A stretch of 64,000 nt of DNA, taken from assembly GCA_026874595.1 (NCBI GenBank), contig CM049314.1, positions 77,478,300 through 77,542,299 on the forward strand, in the 5' to 3' direction. The notes under the pieces are model-generated. The model searched no databases. It was not told the DNA's origin and saw only the letters and a program-made list of their open reading frames with translations. Of the stretch, positions 1 to 9,705 are shown one piece after another. Made by a program: the position numbers and the translations under genes. The stretch comes from Sipunculus nudus (lineage: Eukaryota; Annelida; Sipuncula; Golfingiida; Sipunculidae). The number at the start of each line of letters is the position of its first letter. Position 1 is the stretch's first letter.

Positions 1-452
1 TCGTCCATAATTAATCATCTTATAGGTTCTCCTTACGAATAATAAAAAAAGCGACCATTTGATAGCCAGATTGATTACTGAGAATATCGGAAATATAAGC
101 AGATCGATGACAAAATATGCCCCTTAAATGACTATCCGATTATAGGTCGAGAAAAACCATTTAATATCTAGAAAGAAGATGACGTCTTTATAGATTTGTA
201 TAGATCATTCACAAGATGTAAAAAAATAGGGACGGCGATCATTTAATACCGAGATTGATTACTTTGGTCAGGACTATCGGCTTTATAAGAGGATAAAAAT
301 GTGCCACTTTTACGACACCATTGAAGCCGCAAAGGTTAAATACATTAAGAATCGCGACCACAGAATATTTCGGTCAAGATTATCAGAAGTAAAAGAAGAT
401 GAAAAGTGTGCCATTTTAACGACAATGCCGAGTTGAGGTCGCAAGTTAACCA
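1..452. repeat. Diverged tandem repeat, about three units
   Basis: Three units can be aligned by eye, starting near 51, 235 and 354. Each opens with GCGA(C/T)CA, continues through an ATTGATTACT or diverged equivalent and an (A/T)ATCGG or ATCAG block, then a run ending ATGTGCCA or TGTGCCAT, and closes with GGTCG or GGTTAA. The units are about 100 bases of recognisable sequence with variable spacers. They are too diverged for a young satellite and no coding frame runs through them. The array may continue upstream of the window. Confidence 0.5.
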
Positions 453-1283
453 TGAATTAGAATAATCTGTGTCATGTTTCTCCTGAAAAAGGACCTCTGG
501 TAATCATCACCGCGAATATATATTTCAAGGGCTGTCTTGGTCGTACTCCTGTGAGCCTTTAGCGGTACTGATGACGCCAGTCCACACAATTACCGTGATG
601 TGTAAACAGCAAAGCAGCCCTTCACAGGTTGCCGATGACTGGAACAGTATAAGTCTGTTACAATCAGAGCCTGGAGTAGCAATATCCAGTGACTTTGGTT
701 TTTTGTTATATTTTTCCTGGAAACTTGAAATGCTCCTTGGACAATTGTAGCTTCATAAGCAATAGAACCCGGTGATATTTATTATTTGGTGTCGTGGCTG
801 TCGTTATGAAAAACATTTACTTGGTCATTAAATGAACATTAGAAGATCCACAGGAAGGGTGTTAAATGATACAAACGTAATATCCAGGGGCGAACTGCTC
901 ATTTGTCAAACATATATTGTAGAGATGTTACTCATACGTCTTAATTATCAAAACATTATATCGCAGGCTTCTATAATAAAACAAAATATTTGTCGATCCT
1001 GTCTAAAAGAATATTTCAAGGTATAAGAAGACAATGATCTTAGAAGACTGAAAGTCTGTTCTATAAAATATCTTGATAGGCTACAGCTGCATTTTGCAAT
1101 CGGCAGATACAAATGTACATGTTAAACTGTACTATTGGTGACGTTTAAACTAGTTTCAATCTTGACTTTATATGACCGGGCAAAATTACATGGTTGACGA
1201 CCTATATTCTAAGGCAATTGGACTTCTTTTATTGGAGGTAACGGTCTCCATTTTCTTTTGTGATAGCTAGACTCTTATTATAT
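453..1283. other. No gene seen
   Basis: AT-rich sequence without a convincing open frame, repeat or RNA gene. A 64-codon frame at 832-1026 has no recognisable domain and is at chance length. Confidence 0.5.
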
Positions 1284-1470
1284 ATGTACATCTGCAGAAT
1301 TCCATTCTGGTTTCAAAATACGTAACAGGGCATTATCTGTCATTCTACATGATATGTGTAATTGTGCCCATTGCTGTAACCCCGGAAGGCGCACTCGTTT
1401 GTGGGTGAAACACAACCTGTAGGCGCGGCCTTTCCATTATAGTACTTCAGCCTGAGCCCAAAAGTTGGCT
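1284..1470 (-). repeat. SINE family B, 5'-truncated copy
   Basis: Read on the minus strand, this copy carries the family body: a block around AAAGGCCGCGCCT, then TGTGTTTCACCCACAAACGAG, a GGGTTACAGCAATGGGCAC block, and the 3' end GAATGGAATTCTGCAGATG. The same blocks occur in order at 25018-25340 (minus) and in diverged form at 51100-51400 (plus). The tRNA-like head is not recognisable here, so the copy is probably truncated at its 5' side. SINEs are copied by LINE machinery in trans and encode no protein. Confidence 0.6.
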
Positions 1471-1949
1471 GATCGGTATCATTTTGGTGGCCATTTTGTC
1501 CATGTGTGCTTGATAGGTATACATGTGTAGGTACTAAAAATGCTTGATAGCAGTATAAAAGTGGTAGCTTTCAGTGTATAAATGGAAGTTTTATGTCGGA
1601 TGACATTTATATTTTTTATTCATTTCAAGCACACTGACTTCAGAGTGGTTATAAGCCCAGTACTATATACTACTTAATGTGCAAAACGTATCCTATCAAA
1701 TTTGGTTTCAAATGATAGCTTAAACCATACGCTTCAGTATGACATAATATTTATTACTACCTGGTGTATACTGCTTAAGTAATACATTCTTATAGTTACA
1801 TTCATCCATAGGAAAAACGACGGAGTGGTTATATAAATTACATCATACAACTTTATATGCCAATTTTATATTCAGTAAAATAATCTTTCCGATGATGTAA
1901 CATTTATGATCAATAGGTCAATGCACACTTAGTTATACATTATTATGCC
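1471..1949. other. No gene seen
   Basis: AT-rich single-copy-looking sequence. I see no open frame, RNA gene or repeat. Confidence 0.5.
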
Positions 1950-2165
1950 CTCACAGGGGCTGATTCAGGATATAAGAAGGTAGGGGTTCCCGCAAGTACT
2001 GAGGGCAAAACCTATAAAAAAAAAGTTGCCCAGGTTTTTTTCTTTTTTTTTTGGGGGGGGGGGGGTTTCCAGGACACAAACGTAATCTGAAACCCTTGAA
2101 AAAGGTTGTGGCGACCGGAAAAGGGGGGGGGGACCTCCTGGACCCCCCCTCCTTCCTTCTGCCTC
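1950..2165. repeat. Poly-G/poly-C associated dispersed repeat
   Basis: The stretch opens with AGGGGCTGATTCAGGAT, followed by an A-run, a T-run and G-tracts at about 2053-2066 and 2124-2134 and a C-tract at 2144-2150. The layout of a GGGGC(T/G)G(A/G)TTCAGGAT-like start followed by G-tracts recurs at 8283-8715 and, on the other strand, near 54780-54860. This suggests a dispersed repeat with a long homopolymeric core rather than a random G-run. Boundaries are uncertain. Confidence 0.45.
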
Positions 2166-5100
2166 ACCCTTAAGAAAAATACTCCATAGAATACGTATAC
2201 AGAAGATGTAACGTTATGTCGGTAACCGAATACAGCAGAAACTGCCGCAACTGTCAGCTGGAAGTGCTGTGGTAATATTGATCACTGGACTGGTATTTTG
2301 TTTGTGAGCTATAGGTTGTCCTTTCATTCCATGGATAATTCAATGGAGATTATCAAAATATGAATAAATAAGTATGATGTGTGCTTAAATATTATAAGAT
2401 TTGTCTTTACTTTATATTACCTTTGCTGATCACAAGTGTGTGTATTCATAATGTTATGACCAGTACCCAGCACTTTGATCTCATGATTGGTATGTCAGTG
2501 TTAGTTACAAGTATCGCCGCTTATGTCAAAATGGTCTTTTTCAGTTTTTCCTACTCAAGTCAAGAAATAAAAAATAGCTTTTATGTGAGGGATAGCGTTA
2601 CCTTAACGTAGTTAAACCTATATTCGCTTATTGTTTTATTTCATATTTGATTTTACCTACCATTTGTAATGTGCTTTGCCAAACATTGATCATGTAACTT
2701 TTACAAGTATATAAACTACAGATGGCACCATTTGTGTTACCTATCTCCTGCCGGTTAAACCGATACATTCCCAGGATTTTATTTCTGTATAAGAAGAAAA
2801 TTTAATCTATATGTGCCTACCGATTATAATGGACCAGAGCTGATATGGTATTTCTCTGTTTCATTCTGTATTGTTCCATAATTATTTGCGATTATTAACA
2901 ATGCAAAAAGATAATGTAAAACTTTCTTTTTTGTAAGAGTTTCTTTTTGTGAATGACAGACTGGAATTATCATTGTGATATATATCAAGGCACAACTAGT
3001 AATCGTTAGACCTGGGATGTCAAGACGATTTTTATACAGGTCCTTTTAAACTATCCTTAGTAAATAAGAATTAGATAACTGACCAATAAAGATTCAGCTG
3101 AGCATTATGACCAGCAGGACACTTAGTAAAGCTAAACATTTAAAATCAACAGAAGAGGTAAGAGTATAATGTATTTAAGATATAGAATTTGTTTACTCAT
3201 GTAAAGTTTCACTGTTCAGCGTGAATGTTTGCTGTGTGATAAAGACTCCTTAAAGATTTTTTTATTACGTTGATTATTACACAACTAGGCCCTTGTGTAT
3301 TTTGAACTTTCATATTCCAAAATAAAACTAAGTAATATTCAATGTTAGGTTTAAATAGAAAATATGCAATCGCTATCTGACAGAAAAAAACATCAAATCT
3401 TTTGAATTCTATTTGCATGATTGGAAAGATAACCCCGAGTGGAATATGAAAATCATTTCTTCATGTTATTTTGGATTTTCACCGGGGCTTTTATAATTCT
3501 GTTATAGCTTATAGTTATTTCAAGCCTGGCTAGCTTGCCAAATCAAGTCATAAGAAAGTTAGCGCTTCAAAGGAATTAAAATAGACATGTTAGAATGTTT
3601 ATTATCATGTGTGTTTCCTGTTAAATGATTAAACAAAAGAAAAGAAAATAACATGAAAACAAAACTTTTTTTTCTAAATACTTATCTCCATTTTATGAAC
3701 TAAGAGTTACAGTTATATCCTACTAAGATGATATTCTTATAAGGGCAACACCATAAACATCATTGATATTATAATTGTTCGGCCAGTACAACAGTCAGTG
3801 ATAATCATGATCACCCTCAGACCTGGGGAATGACAGGGACACAAGTTGTTTAGACCGTTGAGTGAAAAATTGCATTTAACGATTAAAACAAAATGACACT
3901 CTATGGTGCAAGTACATAGCCCAAGGCAAACCATGTATGTCTTCCAATAAAGTTGACACTGGACTGCTAGGGTTTTGTTTGAGACAAAAGCCCTGAACTC
4001 CTAAGTCAAAGCAGGTTAGAATTAAATTAGATTTGTTCAACAGCTGATTTGATAAATTTGGTTTTATCACTAGCATTTACTAGACTTTATATTAAGATAA
4101 AACCAGAACAGGATGAGTCATTGCACTTACTGGCGATATAGCAAACTAGTATATATTCATGTTAAATATCGGTTTTCCCCACGGTTCAAATGAACATCTA
4201 GTTTCCGTTGCAAAAAGTGGTATTTATTTAGAAATCTCTCTCCTGTCAGAAATGTAAACAGTATAAAACCGAGGCAACTCAGAATGAATAACTTGCAGCT
4301 CTGCTTCACATTTTGTCCTGTCACAAAAGCAAACTGCCATATCTATCATTTATTTATGGTGCAACCCAAACAAAATGTTGTAGGTATATTTACTGCTCTT
4401 GCCTTGATTTTAAATGTTAATTTTGCAGGAACTATTTGCATGGAAATAATTTTGCAGACAATATAGCCCTCTCTCATCCGAATACTTTTGTATTTCGTGT
4501 AAGAAAGCGAACTTGGCCAGAGGTGCTGATATGGCGACCTAGTTTGTACGATATCACAAGTAACTTAGGCACCAATATAACAAAAAACCTACAAATAAAA
4601 ATATACTGCTTAAAATGGTTTGTCACCCTTTTCATTTTTTTCAACCGGAGACATGCGAAAACAGATATATTTAATCAACTGGCCGAGTACACGTGCCTGC
4701 ATACATGTCATGTGTGACATTCGGCTTGCGACATCCGAGTTTTAGTCTATAGATCGGTTCCCGATAGCAGCCACGTGGAATAATATGGATGATTAACCAA
4801 TCGGGTTTCGATTAGTACGTGGGTATGCGACACAAGAGTACTAAAAAAAGGAACCAGGCATTAATTGTTTTTGCACACAGTTGGTGGCAATGGGACACGT
4901 ATGGGCTAACTTAAAAATAACAACATTCTGTGACCACGCCCGAATCCACAAAATTGTATTTGTGTGCCGGACATGTTTTTTTTTTTAGCTAAAAGACTTA
5001 AGACTTCAATAATCACTTCACAAGACCAAACTGGTAACGGTCAGTCTTATCAGAAATACACCTTGTCTTTTTTTTAAAAAAAGCTGAAATTATACATATT

Positions 5101-5250
5101 ACTATGATACAGGGTGAGGGAAAGTATTCATATCTTTGCAATTTGAAAAGCTATATACATGAATAACACATCAAATGAAAGCTATTAATGTCTACTATCA
5201 ACTGACATCAAACTTGTTTTAACCAGGTATTATATAATTTGTTATAACTT

Positions 5251-5254
<4 letters not shown>
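2166..5254. other. Long gene-free AT-rich stretch
   Basis: Nothing convincing was found on either strand. Frames of 60-93 codons at 2381-2611, 3209-3418 (minus), 3737-4076 (minus) and 4284-4717 show no domain, no signal-peptide context I trust and no codon bias; they overlap one another in different frames. Confidence 0.5.

Positions 5255-5301
<47 letters not shown>
5255..5301. repeat. (AT)n microsatellite
   Basis: A pure AT dinucleotide run of about 23 units. It can extrude as a cruciform and is a likely length polymorphism. Confidence 0.97.
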
Positions 5302-5302
<1 letters not shown>

Positions 5303-5464
5303 CAGTATGTACCGCAAAATTGCAATTTCGGTGCAAGTACATTTCATTCAAAACAGGCTGAGATTTAACAGAAAGCTCCACTTTCATACTGCTATCAGGC
5401 ATTTTTATTATCTATATTATCTACACACATACACCTTTTAAAACACATTGATAGCCATTGTCCC

Positions 5465-5622
5465 CTGTTTGGTACCGGTGAACCCTCTGGCTGTTGTTCT
5501 ATTGATCCTGCACACCGCTCACCCTGGGCTGGGGGCCGGCCTTGAAAATATTTCACTACCTCTGGAAAGATTCGAACTCATGACTCTGAGCCCTGTGCTC
5601 TACCCCTTAGCCACAGAAGCCG
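5465..5622 (-). repeat. SINE family B with tRNA-like head
   Basis: On the minus strand the head reads as a tRNA-derived pol III promoter: an A box like TGGCTAAGGGGTAGAGCAC and a B box GAGTTCGAATC (plus-strand positions about 5570-5580). After the head comes a body block with GGTAGTGAAATATTTTC, GGCCGGCCCCCAGCCC and GGTGAGCGGTGTGCAGGAT. This matches, block for block, the body of the copy at 25018-25340 (GGTGAGATTTTTCATGG, GGGCCCCACCC, GATTGAGCGCTCTGCAGG). The element stops before the 3' body seen in other copies, so it is 3'-truncated or diverged. An 61-codon plus-strand frame here is an accident of the SINE. Confidence 0.75.
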
Positions 5623-5981
5623 TTTTATTATGAACTTTTTGAATTTTTAAGTAAGCTTAATCAAGGAGTCAGCAGATGCAGATTTCGACTTAATATTTTG
5701 TTCCAGATGTAATGCGAATTTTCAGTTAATTAACACTGAAAATTGAGATTAATTTTACTTTTGTTTGCATCCAACACGAAACTATAGAAAAAAAACAGAT
5801 TTAAAATTCCTCTTCGCCAATTACATCATCCCTCCTCACATGCATGGATACGTTTTATCATGATATATAAAAATCACAAGGGCCTTTTCAGATCACAAAT
5901 GGCTTGGGCAGCATACGTCTTTCATAATCCTGTGATTATTGATGTTGTACTATTAAGCTGGAAACGTAAAATATTATCCCC
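5623..5981. other. No gene seen
   Basis: AT-rich spacer between a SINE and a MITE. No feature was recognised. Confidence 0.5.
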
Positions 5982-6178
5982 GTGTAGCGATTACAGAGTA
6001 ACCCCGGAGGTCCCTTGTAGTTAATTTCAGAATACCGTCGCTTCAGATTTCCAGGGGGTAATGCGAACAGTGCGAGGGAAACCTGAAATACGGGTCAGCT
6101 TAAACCCGTGGGTAATCTGAAATTAACTGTTTGATTACCGGGATAGTTTTAAGCGGGGGTTATCTGAAATTGCTACAC
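5982..6178. mobile_element. 197-bp MITE with nested inverted motifs
   Basis: The ends are inverted repeats: GTGTAGCGATTACAGAGTAACCCC at the left (written in two parts: GTGTAGCGATTACAG, AGTAACCCC) and, reverse-complemented from the right, GTGTAGCAATTTCAG, ATAACCCCC. Inside is a second inverted pair, TTAATTTCAGAATACC (from 6021) against GGTAATCTGAAATTAA (to about 6127), and further copies of the TTCAGATT(T/A)CC motif near 6043 and 6085. The same core therefore appears about six times in both orientations in under 200 bases, as expected of subterminal transposase-binding sites. No open frame is carried, so the element is non-autonomous. The target duplication is not clear and the superfamily is unassigned. 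Confidence 0.7.
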
Positions 6179-6284
6179 CGCGACAAACGTAGCTTCTCTA
6201 GAAAGATAACCCCCTGTGATTGTTATGATTATCCCTGTTACTATCACGAAGAACGGATGCATGATCATCGATCATCCCTATTAG

Positions 6285-6544
6285 ATGATAGAAACAAGTT
6301 TCATACAATATGTAACAGCGGACGAACAAGAAAATTGCTATGGCATAGGTTTAAGACGACAGCGTAAAATACTATTAGTGAACTGCCTTGAAAACGATTA
6401 CGACACATGCAGCCGGAAAAAGCAAACGCTGCAGTGTATGATACAATATACAGTAAAATGAAGATATGTTCAGCGAACGGTTTTGATGGAGACTTAACGG
6501 AACTGGATGTGACCGCATACATGAAGTGTAAACCTGTACGTTAA
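6285..6544 (+). pseudogene. Small cysteine-rich frame broken by a -1 shift, unknown
   Basis: A frame opening at the ATG at 6285 runs 58 codons to TGA at 6459. It contains five spaced cysteines and an acidic/basic mix (around ENCYGIGL and NCLENDYDTC). A second frame starting with the overlapping ATG at 6458 runs to TAA at 6542, with two more cysteines and a TELDVTAYMKCK end. The two frames differ by one base and together would give about 85 residues with regular cysteines. This may be a degraded exon of a small secreted protein, but no family is recognised and no signal peptide is visible. Chance is a real alternative. The cluster of 19-bp motifs that follows may or may not be connected. Confidence 0.2.
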
Positions 6545-6557
6545 ACAATTTGACACC

Positions 6558-6717
6558 CGCTGTCGTTGGTTTGATTTCACCGTGACACACGCTCTCATTG
6601 GACTGATTTTTGGCCCTATGCTAGAATGGATGTTATCAGACCAACCACAGCGGTTGTCGCATGTTTACAATTTGGGTTAAATGTAAAATGCAAAACCACG
6701 CTCTCGGTGGTCTGATT
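6558..6717. promoter_or_regulatory. Cluster of four related 19-bp motifs
   Basis: Four copies of a motif close to CGCTSTCNTTGGNCTGATT lie in 160 bases: 6558-6576 (plus), 6590-6608 (plus), 6635-6652 (minus) and 6699-6717 (plus). The second contains ATTGG (an inverted CCAAT box). The minus copy carries AACCACA, which resembles a Runt-type site. A TATATATGG stretch follows near 6843-6852 and AATAAA near 6907-6913. Repeated sites in both orientations are typical of enhancers or promoters, but no transcript can be inferred from sequence alone. Confidence 0.35.
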
Positions 6718-7219
6718 ACAATTCAGCGCTCTGTGCGCACCCTGGTGTTCCTGCTCGGAGGAAAATGTCATAGAGAGCAGCGGTTACACGCAAGAATGTC
6801 CATGACGAGTGCAGTGTATAAGCGCCGCGTGAGGAGCGTGTGCTATATATGGAGAGAGATACTTTATTGTTATTTTACTCTTACTTTTTCGATTTTCTGT
6901 TCCTATAAATAAATGTCTCATCTGGTCTAGATGTAAGTTGTGGTTTTATAAAAAAAAACTTGTTGTACGGTTGTTCCAGGTAACGTATTTAAAAGCAAAC
7001 GTGACGTTAGCATTCCCTGGATAGGTCTTTTTGTATAAAAAATTCATGAACAAACTATGGCTTGCAGTCGTAGTGTCTATCACACGAGAACAAGGCTAAT
7101 AAAACATATTGTACGATAAAATATGCTATCCAGAGATAAAATTATATGCTTAGCTTGGCTTTTAGAAATGTGTTTGAAACTCTATCTTTTGAATAATATC
7201 TCAAAATTTCCTGAAATAT
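6718..7219. other. No gene seen
   Basis: Moderately GC-rich at first, then AT-rich after about 6850. An AATAAA at about 6908 could be a polyadenylation signal but nothing upstream is convincingly coding. Confidence 0.4.
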
Positions 7220-7223
7220 TTAA

Positions 7224-7462
7224 AGGGGCCCAACTACCTGTCTGACGTTTATAAACTTTATAAATCCCTTTGAGCTTTTATAAAAATAGACCAGAAAACT
7301 TGGATGTCACCGCATACAGGATGTTTGTTTTGTTTATACAAACATGTTTATTGTATGCGGGGGCCCGCTAAATAAATCAAAGCAAATTCAACAAGGGCAT
7401 TTGGTGGCGAGCCAATTAAGCCAGAGCTTTGCAAATGGAGTTTTGTAACACGTGACTTCGGC
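7224..7462 (-). mobile_element. TTAA-flanked non-autonomous element (family C), copy 1
   Basis: The right-hand end of this family is here at the left: TTAA at 7220-7223 followed by AGGGGCCCAACTACCTGTC. Read on the minus strand the copy contains CCATTTGCAAAGCTCTGG, an AATGCCCTTGTTG block, a TATAAACAAAACA block, a TTTTTATAAAAGCTC block and TTTATAAACGTCAGACAGGT before the end. The same blocks in the same order occur at 17885-18125 and 39737-39958, and partly at 21410-21676. The TTAA flank points to a TTAA-targeting superfamily (piggyBac or Kolobok type). There is no transposase frame. Confidence 0.65.
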
Positions 7463-8282
7463 ATATATGCAACCTACAACCTTCGGGTATATGTTTTCCC
7501 CGTTTTTCAACATTGATCTCTGAGTTTACAAACTCGTCGTAGGAATTATAAGAACTTTTCCAGAATTACCCTTAGATCATTATATACACAGAGGAAGCCA
7601 GAAAACACATAAATTGATTTTCAAAAGGTAGATGTATGGAATCTTAAATTACTAAAGGTAAAGAAAATAAAAGTATGAACATAAGTAAAAAGCGGTGAAA
7701 CCAATTGTGCGTATTAAAATCTGTACACATATGAGTTTATTTAAACTTTCAAAATTGAGAAAAAAAGTTAAGTCGTCGTTTCGTATAAAAATAATCGATA
7801 ATAAAAAAAATCTACTTTTTTCAGACATTCCCCTGAGCATGTCCAAGACGTTATCCGGTTCGGTGATTCGAAGGATAACGCTGCCATTATCATGAAGCAG
7901 GTTTTTTTTAAGATTTATTTGGGTGTCAGTTCACCTATGGCAAGCTAGCAGGTATTCTAAAAGGCAAGCTGATGGAGCGAATTATTATATCAAAACGTTA
8001 GGATTGACTGACAAGTTGTTTAACCTTTGTGAGATAAGCCTGCCCGATGGAACGTACACCTGTCCCTTAGAGGAAATGATGCACTGTCTGACTCTTGTCT
8101 TTGGGCAGAAACGGAGAGGAGACCTGTCCACATCAAGTTGAATTTTGTTTGATCTGATATTGTAAAAAAAATCAACCACAATGTATCGGATCTCCTAAAT
8201 TGCACAATTACTTTTCTTAAGAAGGTATGACACTATGTGCACTTTTCACATTTTACTATACACTTTAGTTGATGTGTTCGCA
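7463..8282. other. No gene seen
   Basis: Overlapping frames of 61-72 codons occur on both strands near 7652-8205. None has a recognisable domain and they are antisense to one another, which fits chance. Confidence 0.45.
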
Positions 8283-8715
8283 GGGGCGGGTCCAGGATTT
8301 AGGAAAAGGGGGGTCCAACCCAGGGGGACTGGACAGCTTAGTGGTAAAACACTTAGCTCTCTCCGCTGGCGACCCGGGTTCGATCCCCGGCGTGGCTATG
8401 TGAGTGGGTTGTAGTTGCCCGTCCAAGGCCAGTGGTTTTCTCCGGGTACTTCGGTTTCCTCCACCCCTGCAGACTACCGAACGCCATCAACCGAGCCATG
8501 GAGAGTGCCTCGATTAGTTATAATAAGTATTTGTACAATCTATGTAAAATAAACAAGTTTATATTATATAAAAAAAACTAATAAAGCTCCTCAGATACTT
8601 AAAAGGGGGATCCAGGCCGCACAACTGTCTCTGAAGCTCTTAAAGAAAGGTTGCTTCTTATGAAAAGGGGCCGGGGATCCAGACCTCATGGACTCCCCCC
8701 CCCCCCCCCCGGATC
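8283..8715. repeat. Poly-G dispersed repeat split by a SINE
   Basis: GGGGCGGGTCCAGGATTT followed by G-rich sequence (8283-8326) and a second G-rich part with GGGGGATCCAGG and GGGGATCCAGACC ending in a C-tract at about 8695-8711 flank the SINE at 8327-8579. The most economical reading is one older repeat interrupted by the SINE. It belongs with the similar stretch at 1950-2165. Confidence 0.45.
8327..8579 (+). repeat. SINE family A, full tRNA-like head
   Basis: The head is clearly tRNA-derived. An A-box region CAGCTTAGTGGTAAAACAC is followed by a perfect T-arm: stem CCGGG (8374-8378), loop TTCGATC, stem CCCGG (8386-8390). A central domain with CCAGTGGTTTTCTCCGGGTA and CTTCGGTTTCCTCCACCCCTG follows. 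This central block is shared with 58705-58815 (minus) and, decayed, with 50135-50262. The element ends in an AT-rich tail with ATATAAAAAAAACTA. Similar tRNA-SINE central domains are common in aquatic invertebrates. It is a retroposed copy and not a functional tRNA gene, since the acceptor stem is not intact. Confidence 0.8.
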
Positions 8716-8807
8716 TGCTCCTGTTACATACAAAAATCCTAATTGTGGATACTTACTTTACCTTTGGCATGACAATAGAGAAGAACCAATATTTAGCATA
8801 TCTATTT

Positions 8808-9041
8808 TGTTACGGGGTGACATAAAAGCGGACCGAACTGTCTCGCTTGTGAAGCTTGCTTTGCAAGCGATGCGGTTGGTACTCCGGACTAGTGCGCCAC
8901 CGACATGGGTTCGAATCCGTGATCGGCCCAGTATTTTCCCCTGAAATATTTGTCTTCATAACACCTACTACTACTTCTAGTAATAATAATAATAATAATA
9001 TAAGTTATCATAATATCAATAATCATACTGCTAATACTAGG
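8808..9041 (+). repeat. Short LTR-like unit with tRNA-like core, copy A1
   Basis: The unit opens TGTTACGGGGTGACATAAAAG and reaches CATAACA at about 8962, then runs through a CTACTACTACTTCTAG / (TAA)n tail to TACTGCTAATACTA. It matches 16394-16637 almost throughout. Inside is a hairpin at 8844-8869, then a tRNA-like stretch with GGTTGGTA and a perfect B box GGTTCGAATCC near 8908-8918. TGTTAC...GTAACA ends, and a polypurine tract just before the sister copies, suggest an LTR. The pol III-like core instead suggests a SINE or tRNA-derived insert. It may be a short LTR that captured a tRNA-like sequence. The exact right boundary is unclear. Confidence 0.55.
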
Positions 9042-9318
9042 CTTACCGCCAGAAATTCAGAAATTGGGAAAAGCGCAAAAATCAGACCTACGTCAAATTT
9101 GCTAGGACAAAAGAGCAGTTGTGTGATCGCTGGTGTAGTTCTAAAAATGTAATGAAAGATTATGAAAAATTGCGCCAGTTGATTTTGCTTGAAGAATTCA
9201 AGCGTTGCATTAACGCAGATGTTAAAACTTTTCTCGATGAGAAAAGTCCTGAAAACACTTGACATTGCTGCTCAATGAGCTGATGATTATTCATTTACAC
9301 ACAAAATGGGGGCTCGTC
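9040..9318 (+). pseudogene. gag: Retroelement gag fragment (SCAN-like), copy A
   Basis: This is a second copy of 16011-16289, with about 18 differences in 280 bases by eye. It covers the SCAN-like second half of gag. A one-base insertion in the run near 9250 shifts the frame and TGA appears at the join with the shifted frame. The 5' side joins directly to the TACTGCTAATACTA tail of the preceding LTR-like unit, so the first half of gag and any leader are missing. At 9308-9318 it passes into a sequence like a tRNA-Pro primer-binding site, as in copy B. It is dead as a protein gene. Confidence 0.8.
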
Positions 9319-9510
9319 CTGGGTGACGGTAAACTTTGTGGCCCAGGGAATAAGCTCACCAAAGTGTGACTTCTGGGATAATTAGTCTTGTTCTGATTGC
9401 AGAACGCTCTTAAGAGGGGGTGTGTTACGGGGTAACATAAAAGCGAACCGAAGTGTCTCGCCTTTCTAGCAGTATTTTACCCTGCAATATTTGTTTTCAT
9501 AATAATATGT
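9319..9510 (+). mobile_element. Post-gag remnant, polypurine tract and truncated LTR-like unit A2
   Basis: About 90 bases match 16290-16382, including CACCAAAGTGTGAC and GGATAATTAGTCTTG. The polypurine tract TTAAGAGGGGG is at 9410-9420, and the LTR-like start TGTTACGGGGTAACATAAAAG begins at 9423. Compared with A1 this second unit lacks the hairpin and the tRNA-like core: sequence passes from TGTCTCGCC directly to CAGTATTTTACCCTG. A polypurine tract next to TG is the second-strand priming site of LTR retroelements, which supports the LTR reading of the short unit. Confidence 0.6.
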
Positions 9511-9639
9511 ATTAACTATAAAATAATGAATTAATACATAAAAGTTAATGAGGGAATAGCTATTCCTGAAATATACTACATATAAGGATGTTATGAGTGT
9601 ATATATTACGCCAAAAAGTATTTGTTTACTACTGGGATC

Positions 9640-9705
9640 AGATTCCAGGATATTTCGCTAACGTGATGGATGCACTATCCACTAGTCTGCCAGGTCCCCT
9701 CAATT
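9640..9705 (-). repeat. Decayed tRNA-like SINE head
   Basis: On the minus strand GACTAGTGGATAGTGCATC resembles an A box with D-loop and GGAATCTGATCCC a degraded B box, about 45 bases apart. The head at 49270-49355 (minus) has the similar ACCAGTGGATAGAGCGT. No body was recognised. Confidence 0.35.

Noticed and set aside
8327-8400. Functional tRNA gene
   Set aside because: The T-arm is perfect but the acceptor stem is not intact, and it continues into a SINE body with related copies at 50.1 and 58.7 kb.
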